Numbered from the stretch's first letter, positions 25,521 through 35,222 are shown. The stretch: 64,000 bases of DNA from Pseudomonas gingeri (GCF_013386165.1 NZ_JACAOS010000028.1:203975-267974), one strand, 5' to 3'. Translations and numbers: made by a program. Notes: generated from the sequence alone by a model not told the origin.

Positions 25521-26492
25521 TTAAACCGCCATCGGCGCCGTCATCGGCGCATGGTGCTGGTAGCCTTCCAGCGAGAAATCCCCAGGCTCCACCCACTCCA
25601 GCCACTCCGGCTGGTACACACCGGTCTTGGCAAACTCCGGCACACGCTCGGAAATCACCAGCTTCGGCATCGGGAACGGCTCGCGGGTCAGCTGTTCATT
25701 GAGCATGTCCAAGTGGTTTTCATACACATGGGCATCACCGATGAAGTAGGTGAACCAGCGCGGCGTATAACCGGTCAGCCGTCCGATCAGGCTCAGCAAC
25801 GCCGCGCCTTCGGTCAGGTTGAACGGCGTGCCCAGCCCCAGGTCATTCGAGCGGATGTAGAGGGTCAGGGAAATCTCCTTCGTCTCCACATTCGGGTGAA
25901 ACTGGTAGAGCAAATGGCACGGCGGCAACGCCATTTCATCCAGCTGCGCACAGTTCCAACCATGGAACAGGATCCGCCGGCTGCCCGGGTCCTTGATGAT
26001 AGTGTCGACACACTGGCGCACCTGGTCGATGGCCTTGTACAGCACCACATAGGCCTGGCCGTTTTCCTCGCCTTCGGCAATCTGCCGATAGCCCTGGCCC
26101 AAGGTCTGCTCAATCGCCGCCACATTGCTCTTGGCGATCTGTTTGTACGCCGGCCACTTGCGCCACTGCACCCCGTAGATCTCGCCCAGGTCGTCTTCGC
26201 CCTGACGGAACGGGTTGGCCAGCCACTGGGCGTTTTCGTTGGCGTTCTGGTCCCAGACCTTGCAGCCCAGCGCACGGAACTCGGCGGCGTTGTTCACCCC
26301 ACGGAGAAAACCGCACATCTCGCCGACGGCAGACTTGAAGGCCATCTTGCGCGTAGTGATCGCCGGAAAGCCTTCCTTGAGGTCATAACGCAGCATGGCC
26401 CCGGGAAAGCTGATGGTGTTCACGCCGGTACGGTTGGCCTGTTTGGTGCCGTTCTTGATGACGTGGGCGACCAGTTCGAGATATTGCTTCAT
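25521..26492 (-). CDS. thyA: Thymidylate synthase
   Basis: Methylates dUMP to dTMP with methylene-tetrahydrofolate. The 323-residue chain is longer than the 264-residue E. coli enzyme, with extra sequence in the first half, as in other pseudomonads. The active-site Cys lies in ALPPCHLLYQF, with the dUMP-binding arginines in DPGSRRILFHGWN and the SNDLGLGTPFNL segment near residues 220-233. It follows lgt by 48 bases on the same strand, the classical lgt-thyA operon. Confidence 0.98.
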   Translation of the reverse strand: MKQYLELVAHVIKNGTKQANRTGVNTISFPGAMLRYDLKEGFPAITTRKMAFKSAVGEMCGFLRGVNNAAEFRALGCKVWDQNANENAQWLANPFRQGEDDLGEIYGVQWRKWPAYKQIAKSNVAAIEQTLGQGYRQIAEGEENGQAYVVLYKAIDQVRQCVDTIIKDPGSRRILFHGWNCAQLDEMALPPCHLLYQFHPNVETKEISLTLYIRSNDLGLGTPFNLTEGAALLSLIGRLTGYTPRWFTYFIGDAHVYENHLDMLNEQLTREPFPMPKLVISERVPEFAKTGVYQPEWLEWVEPGDFSLEGYQHHAPMTAPMAV

Positions 26493-26540
26493 GAATTACC
26501 TGCATCCTTGAATGCGGGGCCCGTGGACCCCGATTCGAAT

Positions 26541-27362
26541 TTAAAGCGCGGCGTCTTTCGCTGCCGGTGTCGTCGGGGCACGGTGATAAGCGAACCACAG
26601 CAGACCCAGGCCAGCGATGATCATCGGCAGGCTGAGAATCTGCCCCATGGTCACCCAGCCGAACGCCAGATAGCCGAGTTGCGCATCCGGCACCCGGACG
26701 AACTCGACGACAAAACGGAAGATCCCGTAGAACAACGCGAACATGCCCGAAACCGCCATGGTCGGCCGCGGCTTGCGCGAGAACAACCAGAGAATCACGA
26801 ACAGGGCCACGCCTTCCAGGGCGAACTGGTACAGCTGCGACGGGTGGCGCGGCAACTGGGCCGGGTCGCTGAACGGCGGGAAGATCATCGCCCACGGCAA
26901 GTCGGTCGGCTTGCCCCACAACTCGCCATTGATGAAGTTGCCGATCCGCCCGGCACCCAGGCCGATCGGCACCATCGGCGCGACAAAGTCCATCAGTTGG
27001 AAGAACGACTTGCCGTTGCGCCGGCCAAACCACCAGGCCGCCACCATCACCCCGATAAAGCCGCCATGGAACGCCATGCCGCCCTTCCAGACCTCGAAGA
27101 TCAGCGTCGGACTGGCGATGTAGGCCGGCAGATCGTAGAACAGCACATACCCCAGCCGTCCGCCGACAATCACGCCCATGGCCAACCAGAAGATCAGGTC
27201 GGAGAGCTTCTCCTTGGTCCAGGTCGGGTCGAAACGGTTCAGGCGCCGGGAGGCCAGCAGCCACGCACCGCCAATGCCGACCAGGTACATCAGGCCGTAC
27301 CAGTGGATTTTCAGCGGGCCGATGGCCAGGGCCACCGGGTCAATCTGCGGGTAAGGCAGCAT
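26541..27362 (-). CDS. lgt: Prolipoprotein diacylglyceryl transferase
   Basis: An inner-membrane enzyme that transfers diacylglycerol from phosphatidylglycerol to the lipobox cysteine of prolipoproteins, such as the NodT lipoprotein in this window. It has 273 residues and about seven helices. The Lgt signature GRIGNFINGELWGK lies near 141-154 and the GGMAFHGGFIGVM motif, with its essential His, near 92-104. It is the first gene of the lgt-thyA pair. Confidence 0.98.
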   Translation of the reverse strand: MLPYPQIDPVALAIGPLKIHWYGLMYLVGIGGAWLLASRRLNRFDPTWTKEKLSDLIFWLAMGVIVGGRLGYVLFYDLPAYIASPTLIFEVWKGGMAFHGGFIGVMVAAWWFGRRNGKSFFQLMDFVAPMVPIGLGAGRIGNFINGELWGKPTDLPWAMIFPPFSDPAQLPRHPSQLYQFALEGVALFVILWLFSRKPRPTMAVSGMFALFYGIFRFVVEFVRVPDAQLGYLAFGWVTMGQILSLPMIIAGLGLLWFAYHRAPTTPAAKDAAL

Positions 27363-27481
27363 TGCAACTCCTCGATAGAGTAAAAATTCAGGGCCCGGCG
27401 AACAGTCCTCGCCTGGGCCGGCGGGTCATGTTGCAACCGCGCCATTAAGCCAATATTGCGCCAGCGCAGGTGCCGGCTCAT

Positions 27482-27511
27482 CGGTAGGAGCGAGCTTGCT
27501 CGCTCCTACCG
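27482..27511. repeat. Perfect REP hairpin
   Basis: A 30-base perfect palindrome, arms cggtaggagcgagc and gctcgctcctaccg with a 2-base centre, touches the 3' end of the TauE/SafE gene and probably ends its transcript. Confidence 0.85.
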
Positions 27512-28294
27512 CTACAACAGGAACTTCATGCCGACAATGAACAACAGGCCGGCAAACAGCCGCTTGAGCAACAACGGCGACAGCTGGTGCGCCAGTTGCA
27601 CACCAAAACGAGCAAAAAACATACTGGTCAGGGCGATGCCGAGCAAGGCCGGCAAATAGATAAAGCCCAGGCTGTGGGCCGGCAACAACGGATCGTGCCA
27701 ACCCAGGATCATGAAACTCAAGGTACTGGCCAGGGCAATCGGCAAGCCGCAGGCCGAGGAGGTCGCCACCGCCTGCTGCATCGGCACGCTGCGCCAGGTC
27801 AGGAACGGCACGGTCAGGGAGCCGCCACCGATGCCAAAAATCGCCGACGCCCAGCCGATCACCGCACCCGCCAGGCCCAGGCCGAACTTGCCAGGTACGC
27901 TGCGGCTGGCCTTGGGCTTGAGGCTCAGGGCCATCTGCACCGCGACCACCAGGGCAAACACACCGATGATCTTCTGCAGGTGCGGGCCGGCAATGGCGTT
28001 GGCGGTCAACGCGCCGAGGCCCGAGCCGAGCAGGATGCCCACCGCCATCCAGGCAAAGACCGGCCAGCGCACCGCGCCACGCTTGTGGTGCCCGCGAATG
28101 GTGTTGAACGAAGTGAAAATGATCGTCGCCAGGGAGGTGCCCACCGCCAGGTGCGTAAGGATCAGCGGATCAAAGCCTTGCAGGGTGAAACTGAACACCA
28201 GCACCGGGACGATAATGATTCCCCCGCCCACGCCGAACAGCCCGGCCAACACGCCGGCACAGGCCCCCAACAGCAGATAGAGCAGAAATTCCAT
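27512..28294 (-). CDS. TSUP (TauE/SafE) family anion permease
   Basis: A 260-residue inner-membrane protein with about eight helices. The N-terminal GLFGVGGGIIIVPVL and the mid-protein IFGIGGGSLTVPFL repeats are the two family motifs. TSUP proteins move sulfite, sulfonates or related anions; the substrate here cannot be told. The start at 28294 fits the first helix; longer in-frame extensions overlap the divergent gene. Confidence 0.88.
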   Translation of the reverse strand: MEFLLYLLLGACAGVLAGLFGVGGGIIIVPVLVFSFTLQGFDPLILTHLAVGTSLATIIFTSFNTIRGHHKRGAVRWPVFAWMAVGILLGSGLGALTANAIAGPHLQKIIGVFALVVAVQMALSLKPKASRSVPGKFGLGLAGAVIGWASAIFGIGGGSLTVPFLTWRSVPMQQAVATSSACGLPIALASTLSFMILGWHDPLLPAHSLGFIYLPALLGIALTSMFFARFGVQLAHQLSPLLLKRLFAGLLFIVGMKFLL

Positions 28295-28404
28295 GGGCGC
28301 ACCCGCTAAACAAGTCCGGCATGGTAACGGAAGGAGACACACGGCTCTACTGGATGGCGATGGATACCCTGCGTAGAGTGGGCAAAAACATCGAGGACCA
28401 CCTG

Positions 28405-29151
28405 ATGTGCCTGATTGTCTTTGCCTGGCGCCCGGGCCATGCCCAGCCGCTGATCGTCGCAGCCAACCGTGACGAGTTCTATGCCCGGCCAAGCCTGCCG
28501 CTGGCGCAATGGCCCGAAGCGCCGCAGGTTTATGCCGGGCGGGATCTGGAAGCCGGCGGGACCTGGCTCGGGATTGGCCCACAGGGACGCTTTGCCGCCT
28601 TGACCAATATCCGCGACCCGCACCAGCCGCTCGGCCGGCGTTCACGCGGAGAGCTGGTGGCGCGGTTTCTCAGCGAAAACCTGTCCATTGATCACTATTT
28701 AGCCGAAATCAACGCAAGATCATCGGAATATGCCGGCTTCAACCTGCTGCTGGGAACAGCCGATGCGTTGTGGCATTTCAATTCTCACGAGAAAGCACCG
28801 CGGCAGTTGGCGGAGGGCGTGTACGGACTGTCCAATGCCGGGCTCGATACGCCCTGGCCGAAATTGCTCAAGGCCCGCGCGGCTCTGTCCTGGGAGTTGG
28901 CCGATCCCCGGCCGGAGGCATTGCTGGCGTTGCTCGGCGATCCGACAACCGCGCCGCCCGCCGAATTGCCGGAGACCGGGGTGGGACTGGCGACCGAGAG
29001 CCTGTTATCCAGCGTCTTCATCGCCAGCCCCAGCTACGGCACCCGGGCCAGCACGGTGCTGATCACCCAGGCCGACGGCACGCGCCATTTGCTGGAGCGC
29101 AGCTTCGGCCCTTATGGCGGGCATTTGGGCGAGGTGGAGTTGAAACTCTAG
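28405..29151 (+). CDS. NRDE/TANGO2-family protein
   Basis: A 248-residue protein starting MCLIVFAW, followed by the eponymous NRDE motif (AANRDEFYARP) and GGTWLGIG near residue 53. The N-terminal Cys2 and NRDE are shared with TANGO2-type proteins, which resemble Ntn-hydrolases and have been linked to haem handling and lipid metabolism. The ATG at 28405 is preceded by GAGGA and makes Cys the second residue, supporting this start. Biochemical role here unknown. Confidence 0.85.
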   Translation: MCLIVFAWRPGHAQPLIVAANRDEFYARPSLPLAQWPEAPQVYAGRDLEAGGTWLGIGPQGRFAALTNIRDPHQPLGRRSRGELVARFLSENLSIDHYLAEINARSSEYAGFNLLLGTADALWHFNSHEKAPRQLAEGVYGLSNAGLDTPWPKLLKARAALSWELADPRPEALLALLGDPTTAPPAELPETGVGLATESLLSSVFIASPSYGTRASTVLITQADGTRHLLERSFGPYGGHLGEVELKL

Positions 29152-29162
29152 ACCCCCTCGCC

Positions 29163-31436
29163 TCAATGCGTAACGGTCGGCACCACCATCCGTGACAACC
29201 CGAGGTTCTTCAGCGCCAACTGCAAGGTACTGCGAATCACCTGCGGGTTGTCGATGGTCATCACCTGGGCCAGCAGTTCCTGGGCCTTGCTCAGGTTGAT
29301 CTGGCGCAGCATCCATTTCACCTTCGGCAAGTTGGTGGCGTTCATCGACAAACTGTCAAAGCCCATCGCCATCAACAGCACCGCCGCCATCGGATCACCG
29401 GCCATTTCGCCGCAGATACTCACCGGCTTGCCTTCGGCATGGGCGTCACGCACCACGTTCTGCAGGGCTTGCAGCACCGCCGGGTGCAGGTAGTCGTAAA
29501 GATCGGCCACCCGTGGGTTGTTACGGTCCACGGCCAGCAGGTACTGGGTCAGGTCGTTGGAACCCACCGACAGGAAATCCACCTGCCGTGCCAGCTCGCG
29601 GGTTTGATACACCGCCGCCGGAATCTCGATCATCACGCCCACGGGCGGCATCGGCACGTCCGTGCCTTCATCGCGCACTTCGCCCCAGGCCCGGTGGATC
29701 AGGTGCAGCGCCTCTTCCATCTCGTGGATGCCCGAGATCATCGGCAGCAGGATCCGCAGGTTGTTCAGGCCCTCGCTGGCCTTGAGCATGGCCCGCGCCT
29801 GCACCAGGAAGATTTCCGGGTGGTCGAGGGTCACGCGGATACCGCGCCAGCCGAGGAACGGGTTGTCTTCTTCAATCGGGAAGTACGGCAGCGACTTGTC
29901 GCCGCCGATGTCCAGGCTGCGCATGGTCACCGGTTGCGGGTGGAACGCAGACAACTGCTCGCGATAGATCGCCAGTTGCTCCTTCTCGCTCGGGAAGCGC
30001 TGGTTGATCATGAACGGTACTTCGGTGCGGTACAGGCCGACACCTTCGGCGCCGCGCTGCTGCGCCCGGGCCACATCCGCCAACAGACCGGTGTTGACCC
30101 ACAGCGGCATGCGGTGACCGTCAGGGGTCACGCACGGCAGTTCGCGCAAGGCGTCCAGGCCCTCGGACAGCTGGCGTTCTTCTTCCACCACACCGGCGTA
30201 TTGCTTGCGCAGGACTTCGCTGGGGTTGGTGAACACCTCACCGCGCGCGCCGTCGACGATCATCTCGATGCCGTCGACCTTCGAGTACGGTAGGTCGACC
30301 AGGCCCATGACCGTCGGAATACCCATGGCTCGCGCCAGGATCGCCACGTGGGAGTTACCCGAACCCAAGACCGACACCAGGCCCTTGAGCTTGCCTTCCG
30401 GCACCTCGCCGAGCATCGCCGCGGTCAGCTCTTCGCTGACCATGATGGTGTTGTCCGGGTAGACCAGGGCCTGCTGGCGTTCGGATTGCAGGTAAGCCAG
30501 CAACCGCCGCCCGAGGTCCTTGACGTCCGACGCACGCTCGCGCAGGTAGGCGTCGTCCATCAGTTCGAAACGGTTGACGTGATCGGTCACCACCTGGCGC
30601 AAGGCGCCCTGGGCCCATTGGCCGGTCTTGATCACGTTGGTGATTTCGCTGCCCAGGGAGGCATCGTCGAGCATCATCAGGTAGACGTCGAACAACGCGC
30701 GCTCTTCCGGGCGCAGCTGGGTTGCCAGTTTTGCCGAGAGCGTGCGCATATCGGCACGCACACCTTCGATGGCGGTCTTGAACAACGCCAGTTCGGCGTC
30801 GATATCGGCGATCGCCTTGTCCGGCACCACGTCCAGGTCCGCCGGCGGCAACATGACCACCGCCGTACCCACCGCCGCGCCCGGAGAACCCGGCACACCG
30901 ATGAACTTGGCTTCCTGGATGCCCTTGCCTTCACGCCCCAGCCCACGGATCGAACCGGTGGCTTCGGCATGGGCAATAACGCCGGCGAGCTGGGCGCTCA
31001 TGGTCACGAGGAAAGCTTCTTCGCCTTCATCGAACTGGCGACGCTCTTTCTGCTGGATCACCAACACGCCGACGACGCGGCGATGGTGGATGATCGGCGC
31101 GCCGAGGAAAGAGGCGTAACGCTCCTCACCGGTTTCGGCAAAGTAGCGATACCGCGGGTGATCGGCGGCATTTTCCAGGTTCAGCGGTTCTTCGCGCGTA
31201 CCCACCAGGCCAACCAGGCCTTCATTCGGCGCCATGCTGACCTTGCCGATCGAGCGCTTGTTCAAGCCCTCGGTGGCCATCAGGACAAAGCGGTTGGTCT
31301 CGGGGTCCAGCAAGTAGACCGAGCAGACCTGGCTGCCCATGGCCTCTTTGACGCGCAATACAATAATGCCCAACGCCGCCTTGAGATCCTTGGCGGCGTT
31401 AACTTCCTGGACGATCTTGCGCAGCGTATTGAGCAT
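29163..31436 (-). CDS. ptsP: Phosphoenolpyruvate-protein phosphotransferase of the nitrogen PTS (EI-Ntr)
   Basis: A 757-residue enzyme that starts the nitrogen-related phosphorelay by passing phosphate from PEP to NPr. The N-terminal GAF sensor (about 1-145) is followed by the EI N-domain, the phospho-histidine loop GSGNSHVAILARAMGIPTVMG near 360, and the PEP-binding TIM barrel with MRSLDIGGDK and VGSNDLTQYLLAVDRNN. The GAF domain distinguishes it from sugar-PTS EI. It lies 21 bases after rppH, the pairing seen in many proteobacteria. Confidence 0.97.
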   Translation of the reverse strand: MLNTLRKIVQEVNAAKDLKAALGIIVLRVKEAMGSQVCSVYLLDPETNRFVLMATEGLNKRSIGKVSMAPNEGLVGLVGTREEPLNLENAADHPRYRYFAETGEERYASFLGAPIIHHRRVVGVLVIQQKERRQFDEGEEAFLVTMSAQLAGVIAHAEATGSIRGLGREGKGIQEAKFIGVPGSPGAAVGTAVVMLPPADLDVVPDKAIADIDAELALFKTAIEGVRADMRTLSAKLATQLRPEERALFDVYLMMLDDASLGSEITNVIKTGQWAQGALRQVVTDHVNRFELMDDAYLRERASDVKDLGRRLLAYLQSERQQALVYPDNTIMVSEELTAAMLGEVPEGKLKGLVSVLGSGNSHVAILARAMGIPTVMGLVDLPYSKVDGIEMIVDGARGEVFTNPSEVLRKQYAGVVEEERQLSEGLDALRELPCVTPDGHRMPLWVNTGLLADVARAQQRGAEGVGLYRTEVPFMINQRFPSEKEQLAIYREQLSAFHPQPVTMRSLDIGGDKSLPYFPIEEDNPFLGWRGIRVTLDHPEIFLVQARAMLKASEGLNNLRILLPMISGIHEMEEALHLIHRAWGEVRDEGTDVPMPPVGVMIEIPAAVYQTRELARQVDFLSVGSNDLTQYLLAVDRNNPRVADLYDYLHPAVLQALQNVVRDAHAEGKPVSICGEMAGDPMAAVLLMAMGFDSLSMNATNLPKVKWMLRQINLSKAQELLAQVMTIDNPQVIRSTLQLALKNLGLSRMVVPTVTH

Positions 31437-31457
31437 GGCTCGGGGTCGAACTCCGTG

Positions 31458-31937
31458 TCAGTCGCGCGCCAACAGGCGCGGGGCAAGCTCTTTGAGCGCG
31501 CGACGGTAGACCTCGCGCTTGAATGTCACCACCTGGCCCAACGGGTACCAATAGCTGACCCAACGCCAGCCATCGAACTCCGGTTTACCGGTCAAATCCA
31601 TCCGCACCCGCTGCTCGTTGGAGAGCAGGCGCAGGAGAAACCACTTCTGTTTCTGGCCGATGCACAGCGGTTGGCTGTGGGTACGCACCAGACGTTGCGG
31701 CAAACGATAGCGCAACCAGCCCCGGGTACAGGCCAAAATTTGCACATCTTCGCGTTCCAGGCCGACTTCTTCGTTCAATTCGCGGTACAAAGCGTCTTCA
31801 GGCGTTTCGTCTGGATTGATCCCGCCTTGCGGAAACTGCCATGCATCTTGATTGATGCGGCGCGCCCAGAGGACCTGCCCAGCATCATTCGTCAGAATTA
31901 TCCCGACATTAGGACGGAAACCATCGGGGTCGATCAC
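31458..31937 (-). CDS. rppH: RNA pyrophosphohydrolase
   Basis: Removes pyrophosphate from mRNA 5' ends and so starts RNase E-dependent decay. It has 159 residues and the Nudix box GGINPDETPEDALYRELNEEVGL near 38-60. I place the start at the GTG at 31937 (reading MIDPDGFRPNVGI), with GAGGTGG upstream. The ATG-initiated longer frame adds 20 residues not seen in RppH. It is upstream of ptsP in one transcript. Confidence 0.95.
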   Translation of the reverse strand: MIDPDGFRPNVGIILTNDAGQVLWARRINQDAWQFPQGGINPDETPEDALYRELNEEVGLEREDVQILACTRGWLRYRLPQRLVRTHSQPLCIGQKQKWFLLRLLSNEQRVRMDLTGKPEFDGWRWVSYWYPLGQVVTFKREVYRRALKELAPRLLARD

Positions 31938-32080
31938 GGCAACCACCTCGCAAACGCATGTCATCGCATTGTTCCACAAAGGTTGTGAAAGCAGCAACGA
32001 GCCTTCCTACCTTATGTGCACTCTTGTGAAAAGACCGTATTCTGGAGGCCTTTTTACAGGCTTATCAGCGAGTAACCGCA

Positions 32081-32737
32081 ATGCGTCTGGCTTTATTCGA
32101 CTTGGACAACACACTTTTGGGCGGCGACAGCGACCACGCCTGGGGCGATTACCTCTGCGAACGGGGTATTCTCGATCCGGTGGCCTATAAAACCCGCAAC
32201 GACGAGTTCTATCAGGACTACCTGGCGGGGCGCCTGGATAACGCCGAATACCTGAATTTCTGCCTGGAGATTCTCGGCCGCAGCGAGATGGCCCAACTGG
32301 ACGAGTGGCATCGCGATTACATGCGCGACTGCATCGAGCCCATCGTGCTGCCCAAGGGCCTGGCGCTGCTGGCCCGGCACCGCGATGCCGGCGACAAGCT
32401 GGTGATCATCACCGCCACCAACCGCTTCGTGACGGCACCGATTGCCGCGCGGCTGGGGGTCGAGACCCTGATCGCCACCGAGTGCGAGATGATCGACGGC
32501 CGCTACAGCGGGCGCAGCACCGATATCCCGTGCTTTCGCGAGGGCAAGGTGACGCGTTTGAATCTCTGGCTGGAAGAGACCGGGCATGGCCTGGAAGACA
32601 GCTATTTCTACAGCGACTCGATGAATGACCTGCCGTTGCTGGAGCAGGTGGCTAATCCCGTGGCCGTGGACCCGGACCCGAATCTGCGGGCCGAGGCCGA
32701 AAAGCGCGGATGGCCGGTGATCAGTCTGCGCGACTGA
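32081..32737 (+). CDS. HAD-IB family phosphatase (SerB-like)
   Basis: A 218-residue HAD hydrolase: motif I LFDLDNTLL (Asp7 and Asp9), motif II VIITATNRF near 107-115, and motif IV SDSMNDLPLL near 181. The cap is the helical type of the HAD-IB group, like phosphoserine phosphatase and phosphocholine or bisphosphate phosphatases. Substrate unknown. It diverges from rppH. Confidence 0.85.
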   Translation: MRLALFDLDNTLLGGDSDHAWGDYLCERGILDPVAYKTRNDEFYQDYLAGRLDNAEYLNFCLEILGRSEMAQLDEWHRDYMRDCIEPIVLPKGLALLARHRDAGDKLVIITATNRFVTAPIAARLGVETLIATECEMIDGRYSGRSTDIPCFREGKVTRLNLWLEETGHGLEDSYFYSDSMNDLPLLEQVANPVAVDPDPNLRAEAEKRGWPVISLRD

Positions 32738-32750
32738 TCCCCACCACCCA

Positions 32751-32779
32751 TGTAGGAGCCGGCTTGCTGGCGATGGCGG
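32751..32779. repeat. Single REP copy
   Basis: The sequence tgtaggagccggcttgctgg continues into gcgatggcgg. It lies between the HAD gene and the convergent DUF2269 gene. Confidence 0.75.
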
Positions 32780-32836
32780 CAGTGAATCCGACATCGCCAT
32801 CACGGGCAAATCCGCAAGAGCCCTGGCGGGCGGCGA

Positions 32837-33304
32837 TCAGGCCGGCTTGGAGACCATCAGGTAGAAAATCGCCATAAAAGACAAAAACGCCGGCCAGCCC
32901 AAGGCAAACCACCAGCGCATATAGGTCTCGGCCCGGATCGGCATCGCCGTACCCTCACGCAAGGCCTGCTCGGCCATCTTGTGCACCCGAATCTGCAGCC
33001 ACACCACCGGCAACCAGCAGATCCCCGCAAACACGAACAGCCCCAGGCTCCACATCAGCCAGCTTTGCTGGATCGGCCACCCCGCCAGATGCATCAGCCC
33101 CAGCCCGCTCAACGGCTGGAACACCGCCGTGGTCGTGGTAAACGCCCAATCGGCGAACACCAGGTGTTTGAACGTCACCGCGATCACCTCGACCTGACCC
33201 GTACGCCAGGCACGCAAGGCGTAATAGGCAGAACCGGCGCCCAGGCCGAAGAGAATGGTGGAAGACAGGATATGCAGGGTTTTCAGCAGCAGGTAAGCAC
33301 TCAT
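32837..33304 (-). CDS. DUF2269 membrane protein (copy 1)
   Basis: A 155-residue protein with four predicted helices, starting MSAYLLLKTLHILSSTILFGLG. It keeps the TLHILSS histidine segment of DUF2269 and the LMHLAGWPIQQSWLMWSL segment shared with copy 2. Its start overlaps the stop of the SDR/DoxX gene by 4 bases, so it is translationally coupled. Function unknown. Confidence 0.8.
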   Translation of the reverse strand: MSAYLLLKTLHILSSTILFGLGAGSAYYALRAWRTGQVEVIAVTFKHLVFADWAFTTTTAVFQPLSGLGLMHLAGWPIQQSWLMWSLGLFVFAGICWLPVVWLQIRVHKMAEQALREGTAMPIRAETYMRWWFALGWPAFLSFMAIFYLMVSKPA

Positions 33305-34557
33305 CGACGCGGTTCGGTCCAAAGCAGCCAAAGTGTCGCCACTATCAACACCAGGTTCTTGGCGACAGCGGCATAAGGGTCAAACCAGTAGTGCGGCAGC
33401 ACGAAGCTGATAATCAGGGTGTAGCCAGTCATCAACAGCAATTGCGCCCGGAACGCCCACTTGCGCGTGGGCCGAAACAGCATTCCCAGGCCCAGCAACG
33501 CGTCGCACAGCGACCCGGCATAGACCGCGAACACCGCCTGTGTCCCGCTCACACCGGCCTCGGCCATGATCCGCAGGCCCCAGTCATAACCCGGCCCGAG
33601 GCAAACCGCCGCCGTTCCCAGCCAGATCAACAGCATCACCGCCAGCAGCAACGGCCGCAGCGCCCATTGGACGCTCTGGCCGGCGTTCGGCCAATCTACC
33701 AGGCGGGTCGACAGTGGCGCGACCCGGTAACCACAGACCGCAGCCAACGCCTCCGGGTCGGCGACATTGTCACGCTGGGCCATGCGCAAGCTCTGACGAT
33801 TCAAGGCCCGCCAGCCCAGTCGCTCACCCAGCCAGGCACCCGCCCGCGACAGGATCCCCGGCACTTTCACATAACGCGCCGGCCCCCAGCCCTGGGCCTC
33901 ACGCAACTGATCGAGGACCTGAGCCAAGGTCAGCACCTGCGGCCCCACCAGCGGCAACATCTGGGACTGCGCCGGCCAATGCCTGAGCAAGGCCAGCACG
34001 GCAGCGCACAGATCATCGATATGCAGCGGTTGCAGGCGCGCTTGCAGGTCCAGCAGGGGAATCAGCGGCCACGGCGACAGGCGCGCCAGCCAGGCACTGC
34101 TGGCGCCACCCGGCCCCAACAGCAACGAGGGCCGCAGCACCACCGCCGGCACGCCGAGACCCATCAGGTACTCATCCGCCGCCGCCTTGCTCGCCAGGAA
34201 CGGGACGTCGGGCTGTTCGCCGGCGCCCAGCGCGGAAATATGCAACACCCGCAGCCCCTGGCGCGCCGCCAGGTCGAACAGCGCTCGCGTACCGAGGTCC
34301 TGGGTCAGGCGCAGTGCCTGCTCATCGACGCTCAGCAAACCGGCGGCATTGATCAACAGGTCGATATCGTGGGGCAGGATGAAATGCTTGGCGTCCTCGG
34401 CCAACCGATCCAGGTCGAGCACCTGCCATTCGACGCCCGGCAGCGAGCGGAGGTGATGGCCACGGCTGGTCGCGATCACTTCGTGGCCGGCGGCGTTCAA
34501 CGCCGTCAGCAAATGGCGGCCGACGAAACCCGTGGCCCCCACCAGAAGCACCTTCAT
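33301..34557 (-). CDS. SDR-type NAD(P)-binding protein fused to a DoxX-like membrane domain
   Basis: A 418-residue fusion. Residues 1-285 are an atypical short-chain dehydrogenase/epimerase domain with the nucleotide motif GATGFVGRHLL at 7-17. Residues 290-418 hold four hydrophobic helices resembling DoxX/DUF4267-like modules (AVYAGSLCDALLGLGMLF). It sits between two DUF2269 genes: 22 bases after one and overlapping the other by 4. The arrangement suggests a membrane-anchored oxidoreductase complex, but the substrate is unknown. Confidence 0.85.
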   Translation of the reverse strand: MKVLLVGATGFVGRHLLTALNAAGHEVIATSRGHHLRSLPGVEWQVLDLDRLAEDAKHFILPHDIDLLINAAGLLSVDEQALRLTQDLGTRALFDLAARQGLRVLHISALGAGEQPDVPFLASKAAADEYLMGLGVPAVVLRPSLLLGPGGASSAWLARLSPWPLIPLLDLQARLQPLHIDDLCAAVLALLRHWPAQSQMLPLVGPQVLTLAQVLDQLREAQGWGPARYVKVPGILSRAGAWLGERLGWRALNRQSLRMAQRDNVADPEALAAVCGYRVAPLSTRLVDWPNAGQSVQWALRPLLLAVMLLIWLGTAAVCLGPGYDWGLRIMAEAGVSGTQAVFAVYAGSLCDALLGLGMLFRPTRKWAFRAQLLLMTGYTLIISFVLPHYWFDPYAAVAKNLVLIVATLWLLWTEPRR

Positions 34558-34579
34558 GGCAATTCCCTAGCCTGACGGC

Positions 34580-35008
34580 TTAAACCGGTTTCGCGCCCAT
34601 CAGGCCGGCAATGGCGATAAAACCGACAACCGTGAAAATAGCCAGGGCCAGCGTGAACCCCGGATGCCGCGCCGTTATGCCACGGCGCAGGCGATTGAGA
34701 CGGACCACCAGCCAGACCCAACTCAAGGTGCTCAGGGTGTAGAGCACACTCGAAGCCAGCAGCCAGGTCTGGCCCAGCGACCAACCGGCCAGGTGCACCA
34801 ACCACCAGCCACTGACCGGCAGCACGGCCAGGCACAGCGCCATCAATGCCCAGGCGAAAACCCAGGGGAGCTGCAAGGCCCGGTTCAGCACGGCCCCGTC
34901 GCCGGCACGGCGGCCACGCCAAAGGCCGATGGTCACCGCCAATGCACTGCCCAGCAACAGCACAAGCGCCACAACGTGTAGCAGTTTCAAGGCGGTGAAG
35001 GTTTCCAT
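34580..35008 (-). CDS. DUF2269 membrane protein (copy 2)
   Basis: A 142-residue protein with four helices, beginning METFTALKLLHVVALVLLLGSA. It shares the KLLHVVA and WWLVHLAGWSLGQTWLLAS segments with copy 1 at 32837-33304, so the two are paralogues on either side of the SDR-DoxX gene. It is the first gene of the three-gene minus-strand operon. Confidence 0.8.
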   Translation of the reverse strand: METFTALKLLHVVALVLLLGSALAVTIGLWRGRRAGDGAVLNRALQLPWVFAWALMALCLAVLPVSGWWLVHLAGWSLGQTWLLASSVLYTLSTLSWVWLVVRLNRLRRGITARHPGFTLALAIFTVVGFIAIAGLMGAKPV

Positions 35009-35076
35009 TTCATTGTTTCCCTGGTTTTTACGATCAACTTTCGAGCAGCAATCAGACAGCAGCTTCTACACAACCC

Positions 35077-35163
35077 CTGTAGGAGCCGGCTTGCCGGCGA
35101 TGGGGACCTGGAGACTTGCGTCGCTCTCGCGGCCCTCATCGCTGGCAAGCCAGCTCCCACAAT
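35077..35163. repeat. REP pair (inverted)
   Basis: Inverted copies at 35077-35104 and 35136-35163 with the core gagccggcttgccggcgat. They separate the ilvA end from the DUF2269 operon start. Confidence 0.85.
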
Positions 35164-35222
35164 GACCGCATTGGCCGCCAGAAAGCGCCTTGCTCATCAG
35201 CTTAGCAGTCCTGCGCCCGGTT

